DNA from: Candidatus Rokuibacteriota bacterium
Lineage (GTDB): Bacteria; Methylomirabilota; Methylomirabilia; Rokubacteriales; JACOUJ01
NCBI GenBank assembly: GCA_016177865.1
Contig: JACOUJ010000407.1
Coordinates: 1-8,173, forward strand
Direction of reading: 5' to 3'
Length of the DNA: 8,173 nucleotides
Numbering within the stretch: the first letter of the stretch is position 1; each line of letters opens with the position of its first letter. Under the pieces are notes generated by a model. The model saw nothing but the letters and a program-made list of their open reading frames with translations, made no database searches and was not told the origin of the DNA. The position numbers and the translations under genes were made by a program. Shown in pieces: positions 6,096 to 8,173 of the stretch.

Positions 6096-6509
6096 TTAGT
6101 CCCCAACCACTTGAAGAATAAGCTCTCGCTGTCGGGGGTGCGTGTCGAAATCGACGAGGACGATCTGCTGCCAGGTCCCGAGGGCGAGACGTCGATTTGT
6201 GAACGGCACGTTGAGGGAGGGACCGAGAAAGGCCGCTCGGACGTGGGAGTGGCCGTTATCGTCAATCGCGTTGTGACGGTATGGGTGGTCCGCCGGCAGG
6301 AGACGCTCCCACGCCTCACGAAGGTCCGCGACGACCCCAGGCTCGTACTCCACGGTGGTCACCCCTGCGGTGGAGCCTGGGACGAAGAGCGTCACGGTGC
6401 CCTCCCGAATCGGCCCGTTCTGCACGTGCGCGGCGACCCGGGCCGTCAGGTCGATGATGTCCGTCCCTCCTCGAGTCTCCACACGAAGCCGGGTCGTGTG
6501 CACCGCCAT
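6096..6509 (-). CDS. YjbQ / UPF0047 family protein (secondary thiamine-phosphate synthase family)
   Basis: The 137-residue product belongs to the small cytoplasmic YjbQ (UPF0047) family. Members are annotated as secondary thiamine-phosphate synthase because E. coli YjbQ shows that activity weakly; the true role is uncertain. Seen motifs are LFVPGSTAGVTTVEYEPG (41-58), then YRHNAIDDNGHSHVRAAFLGPSL (77-99, with His79, Asp83, Asp84, His87 and His89 as likely metal or active-site ligands) and RLALGTWQQIVLVDFD (107-122). Length is normal for the family. One difference is that the usual HTS/HTT-A motif of strand 2 is G45-S-T-A. The start ATG (6507-6509) fits the family N-terminus; the reading frame stays open a further 90 codons upstream, but that part overlaps the DUF1844 gene and is not family-like. 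Ribosome site is weak. It follows the DUF1844 gene after 127 nt and is likely cotranscribed with it. Confidence 0.9.
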   Translation of the reverse strand: MAVHTTRLRVETRGGTDIIDLTARVAAHVQNGPIREGTVTLFVPGSTAGVTTVEYEPGVVADLREAWERLLPADHPYRHNAIDDNGHSHVRAAFLGPSLNVPFTNRRLALGTWQQIVLVDFDTHPRQRELILQVVGD

Positions 6510-6525
6510 GACTAAATCACTCGGA

Positions 6526-6544
6526 GGGGGCCTCGACGGCCCCC
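6526..6544 (-). repeat. GC-rich hairpin just upstream of the yjbQ-family start
   Basis: GGGGGCC and GGCCCCC form a perfect 7-bp stem around a 5-nt loop. It lies 16 nt before the start codon of the YjbQ-family gene. No T-run follows on either strand, so it is not a standard intrinsic terminator. In mRNA it could slow decay from the 5' side or affect translation of the gene, which lacks a strong ribosome site. Confidence 0.6.
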
Positions 6545-6565
6545 TTCCGAACCTCCCCCAAGGTT

Positions 6566-6584
6566 GCGCGGGCCAAGCCCGCGC
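6566..6584 (-). repeat. Second GC-rich hairpin between the DUF1844 and yjbQ-family genes
   Basis: GCGCGGGC and GCCCGCGC form a perfect 8-bp stem with a 3-nt loop. It lies between the DUF1844 stop codon and the other hairpin (6526-6544). No U-tract follows. Together the pair may mark an attenuation or mRNA-stabilising spacer. Confidence 0.6.
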
Positions 6585-6636
6585 TCGAACGAGGGCCAGT
6601 TCGTCGGTGAGGTCGGGCAGGCGGAGGCCGAGTTTT

Positions 6637-7047
6637 TCAGAGCTTGGTCTCCTGGAGGTAGCGCATCCGGAGGTCATAGAGGAGATCGTCCAGGAGCTGA
6701 CTTTCCTCCGGGCTCCGGTGCCCCTCGGTCTTGTCTTTGAGCAGGCCGAGAAGGTCAATCGTGTACCTGGCCTGACCAAGATCCCGGAGAGATTGACCGG
6801 TGACTGGGTCTGGCGCAGCCCCCAGATGGATCATGGCAGAGGTGCCGAGCATGAGAAAGAGGGAAGTGAGGTCTGGCGTGATCCCGGGAGCCTCATGAAT
6901 TTCCTGACTCGCGGCTGGCGGGGGTTCTGCTCGGGGCGGTGACGGTCGCCCGGCGGCTGTGGGTTCGCCTCCCCCTTCCGAGGCTCGGCGCTCGCGTCTG
7001 TCGACGACCGTGAAATCCTGGCCTTCTTCTGACCGTTCTCCTGCCAC
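6637..7047 (-). CDS. DUF1844 family protein
   Basis: The 136-residue product has a disordered, charged and Pro/Ala-rich N-terminal half (residues 1-55) followed by a compact helical DUF1844 domain (57-132): PDLTSLFLMLGTSAMIHLGAAPDP, then LGQARYTIDLLGLLKDKTEGHRSPEESQLLDDLLYDLRMRYLQ. The pattern of a small residue-rich helix, ARxxIDLLxxLxxKTxG and a terminal LRxxY is the family signature. The function of DUF1844 is unknown. I start at GTG 7045-7047 because AGGAGG (7054-7059) stands exactly six bases upstream; an in-frame TTG at 7063-7065 has no comparable site. It is read from a promoter that overlaps the mazG promoter and leads into the YjbQ-family gene. Confidence 0.88.
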   Translation of the reverse strand: MAGERSEEGQDFTVVDRRERRASEGGGEPTAAGRPSPPRAEPPPAASQEIHEAPGITPDLTSLFLMLGTSAMIHLGAAPDPVTGQSLRDLGQARYTIDLLGLLKDKTEGHRSPEESQLLDDLLYDLRMRYLQETKL

Positions 7048-7053
7048 AAGCTC

Positions 7054-7059
7054 CCTCCT
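7054..7059 (-). promoter_or_regulatory. Ribosome binding site that fixes the GTG start of the DUF1844 gene
   Basis: A perfect AGGAGG on the minus strand, six bases before GTG 7045-7047. It lies inside the longer reading frame that begins at TTG 7065 and so argues for the shorter protein. Confidence 0.8.
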
Positions 7060-7097
7060 CTGCAAAGACCCCGACCGAGCAACCTCCGTTCCAGGTC

Positions 7098-7127
7098 ACC
7101 TTAGCACACCGGTTTTCGTCGGAGCAA
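7098..7127 (-). promoter_or_regulatory. Probable promoter of the DUF1844-yjbQ unit
   Basis: On the minus strand TTGCTC (7122-7127), an 18-nt spacer and TAAGGT (7098-7103) with TGC directly before the -10. Geometry and the GTGCTA..GT string match the promoter proposed at 5392-5421. It overlaps the mazG promoter region on the other strand. Confidence 0.5.
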
Positions 7128-7143
7128 GGCACCCTGGTATAAT
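7115..7143 (+). promoter_or_regulatory. Promoter of mazG with extended, perfect -10
   Basis: TATAAT at 7138-7143 is preceded by TGG (extended -10, TGN). The -35 position (TTCGTC, 7115-7120, 17-nt spacer) is poor, as is common with extended -10 promoters. Transcription would begin near 7150, about 24 nt before the mazG start. Confidence 0.65.
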
Positions 7144-7173
7144 GACCCTCGCTGGAACCGGTCAGAGGCGACT

Positions 7174-8001
7174 GTGGCTGAGCCGACGTCGGGGCACGTC
7201 TTCGAGAAACTCCTCACTGTAATGGAGCGCCTCCGGGGCGAGGGGGGGTGCCCCTGGGACCGGGAGCAGACCCGCCAGTCTCTCACTCCCTTCCTCATTG
7301 AAGAGGCCCACGAGGTCGTGGAAGCCATTGAGACCGGATCAGCGGCGGGACTCATGGAGGAGCTCGGAGACCTCCTCTTTCAGGTTGTCTTCCACGCCCA
7401 GTTGGCCCAGGAGCGGGGAGAGTTCACGATGTCCGACCTGCTCGCCGCCTTGATCGACAAGATGGTTCGCCGCCACCCCCATGTCTTCGGCGACGCCACC
7501 GTTACCACCGCTACCGAAGCCCTGGCCCAGTGGGAGCATCTCAAGCAGTCCGAACGAAAGACCGAAGCCACCCGTTCCCTTCTGGACGGGATTCCACAAA
7601 GCCTTCCCGCGCTCCTCCGAGCCCACCGTGTCCAGTCCAAGAGCTCACGTGTCGGTTTTGATTGGAATACACCGGAGGAGGCATGGGAGAAGGTCCGGGA
7701 AGAGGTCGGAGAGTTTGAGCGAAGCCTCCAGTCGGATGAGCCGGCCGACGTGGAAGAAGAGGTCGGAGACCTGTTGTTCTCGCTCGTCAACGTGACCCGG
7801 CTCCTCGGGCTCAATGCGGAGATCTGCCTTCAGCGCGCCACTCGAAAGTTCCAGGCGCGGTTTGCGGCCATGGAGGCGGACGTGCGGCGGGACGGGCAAG
7901 ACCTTGGGAGGTTGTCCCTCGAAGAGATGGAGCGTCGATGGCAGGCGGGTAAGGCCCGGGAGAGATCCGACCCGCCGACCTCTCCGCGGCAGGCCTCGTA
8001 G
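7174..8001 (+). CDS. mazG: MazG, nucleoside triphosphate pyrophosphohydrolase
   Basis: MazG hydrolyses NTPs and dNTPs to the monophosphate and pyrophosphate with Mg2+. In E. coli it is a house-cleaning enzyme that also lowers ppGpp in connection with MazEF (established); no mazEF is seen here. The 275-residue protein carries both tandem MazG domains. The first has FEKLLTVMERLRGEGGCPWDREQT (10-33) and the metal-binding LIEEAHEVVEAIE (41-53, with Glu43, Glu44 and Glu47) plus MEELGDLLFQVVFHA (61-75, Glu62/Glu63/Asp66). The second has VGFDWNTPEEAWEKVREEVGEFE (160-182) and VEEEVGDLLFSLVNVTRLL (193-211, with Glu194-196/Asp199). Length fits full-size MazG. The GTG at 7174-7176 has AGAGG five bases upstream and keeps the whole first helix; the ATG at 7222 would lose it. 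The last ~15 residues are a polar tail. A downstream gene starts 15 nt after its stop, probably in the same transcript. Confidence 0.96.
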   Translation: MAEPTSGHVFEKLLTVMERLRGEGGCPWDREQTRQSLTPFLIEEAHEVVEAIETGSAAGLMEELGDLLFQVVFHAQLAQERGEFTMSDLLAALIDKMVRRHPHVFGDATVTTATEALAQWEHLKQSERKTEATRSLLDGIPQSLPALLRAHRVQSKSSRVGFDWNTPEEAWEKVREEVGEFERSLQSDEPADVEEEVGDLLFSLVNVTRLLGLNAEICLQRATRKFQARFAAMEADVRRDGQDLGRLSLEEMERRWQAGKARERSDPPTSPRQAS

Positions 8002-8016
8002 TTTCGACGCATCATC

Positions 8017-8173
8017 ATGGCAATTTCTCGCACTCGCGCTATCCTCCTCATCCTCTCCATTTTGATTGGAATTCTGTCGGCCGGGCTGTTTGTGCTTTCC
8101 CGGCGCGTGAACGAGGCAAGCGGTCTCCTGGCGGGGGCCCTCACCCAACGTCTGGGACGGGAGATCACGCTGG
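8017..8173 (+). CDS. N-terminal fragment of a membrane-anchored protein, possibly AsmA family
   Basis: Only the first 52 codons are in the window. They begin with a short basic segment (MAISRTR), then a hydrophobic helix (residues 8-27, AILLILSILIGILSAGLFVL), then RRVNEASGLLAGALTQRLGREITL. A single N-terminal membrane helix followed by an amphipathic helix and LGREITL resembles the start of AsmA-like or DUF748-type inner-membrane proteins of the cell envelope, where LGRxVxL opens the first beta strand. That is inference from a short stretch. The start ATG (8017-8019) is 15 nt after the mazG stop; no good ribosome site is visible, so it may be translated by coupling to mazG. Confidence 0.6.
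   Translation, partial: MAISRTRAILLILSILIGILSAGLFVLSRRVNEASGLLAGALTQRLGREITL

Noticed and set aside
6526..6584. Intrinsic terminators
   Set aside because: The stems are strong but neither is followed by a T-run on either strand, so rho-independent termination is not supported.
6510..6779. N-terminal extension of the YjbQ-family protein by 90 codons
   Set aside because: The extension overlaps the DUF1844 gene out of frame, contains the GC hairpins and has composition unlike a protein domain; the family starts at the ATG 6507-6509.
1..8173. Mobile elements, CRISPR arrays, toxin-antitoxin or defence genes
   Set aside because: No transposase or integrase reading frame, no regularly spaced repeats, and MazG stands without mazEF; all gene order here is housekeeping.

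Overview
The window comes from the chromosome of a GC-rich bacterium. Every gene in it is a housekeeping or stress gene, and I see no phage, transposon, CRISPR, tRNA or rRNA sequence. A hspR-type heat-shock operon with a divergent dnaK promoter, together with YjbQ, DUF1844 and MazG neighbours, would fit an uncultured lineage such as NC10/Methylomirabilota or Rokubacteria, or a deltaproteobacterium-like group. This is a guess from gene content and style and cannot be settled from the sequence alone. Gene density is high: the longest gene-free stretches are 164 nt (5279-5442), 127 nt (6510-6636) and 126 nt (7048-7173).

Region 1 (1-5368, minus strand) is a compact heat-shock operon read from right to left: dnaK, dnaJ, hspR, lon. 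Lon runs off the left edge. dnaK has a near-consensus sigma-70 promoter (TTGACA, 17 nt, TATATA). An imperfect copy of the HspR operator HAIR (CTTGAGT-N7-ACTCAAG) overlaps its -35 box. The dnaJ stop and hspR start overlap by 11 nt, and lon starts 16 nt after hspR. This suggests an autoregulated unit: HspR, probably with DnaK as co-repressor as known in Streptomyces, represses dnaK-dnaJ-hspR-lon, so that folding (DnaK/DnaJ) and degradation (Lon) capacity rise together. There is no grpE in the unit. The DnaJ is unusual: the essential HPD motif of its J domain reads SPD, and only two of the usual four CxxCxGxG zinc motifs are present.

Region 2 (5369-6509) holds a plus-strand gene for a 213-residue single-pass membrane protein of unknown function, transcribed divergently from dnaK. 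It converges with a YjbQ-family gene with only 11 nt between their stop codons.

Region 3 (6096-7047, minus) is a probable two-gene unit: a DUF1844 protein and then the YjbQ-family protein. The 127 nt between them contain two strong GC-rich hairpins.

Region 4 (7048-8173) starts with overlapping divergent promoters for the DUF1844 gene (minus) and mazG (plus). A full-length MazG nucleotide pyrophosphohydrolase follows, then the first 52 codons of a membrane-anchored protein that looks like the start of an AsmA-family protein and is cut by the right edge.

I did not find a clearly new multi-gene system. The most notable signals are the non-canonical DnaJ inside an otherwise standard hspR operon and the HAIR-like operator at dnaK.
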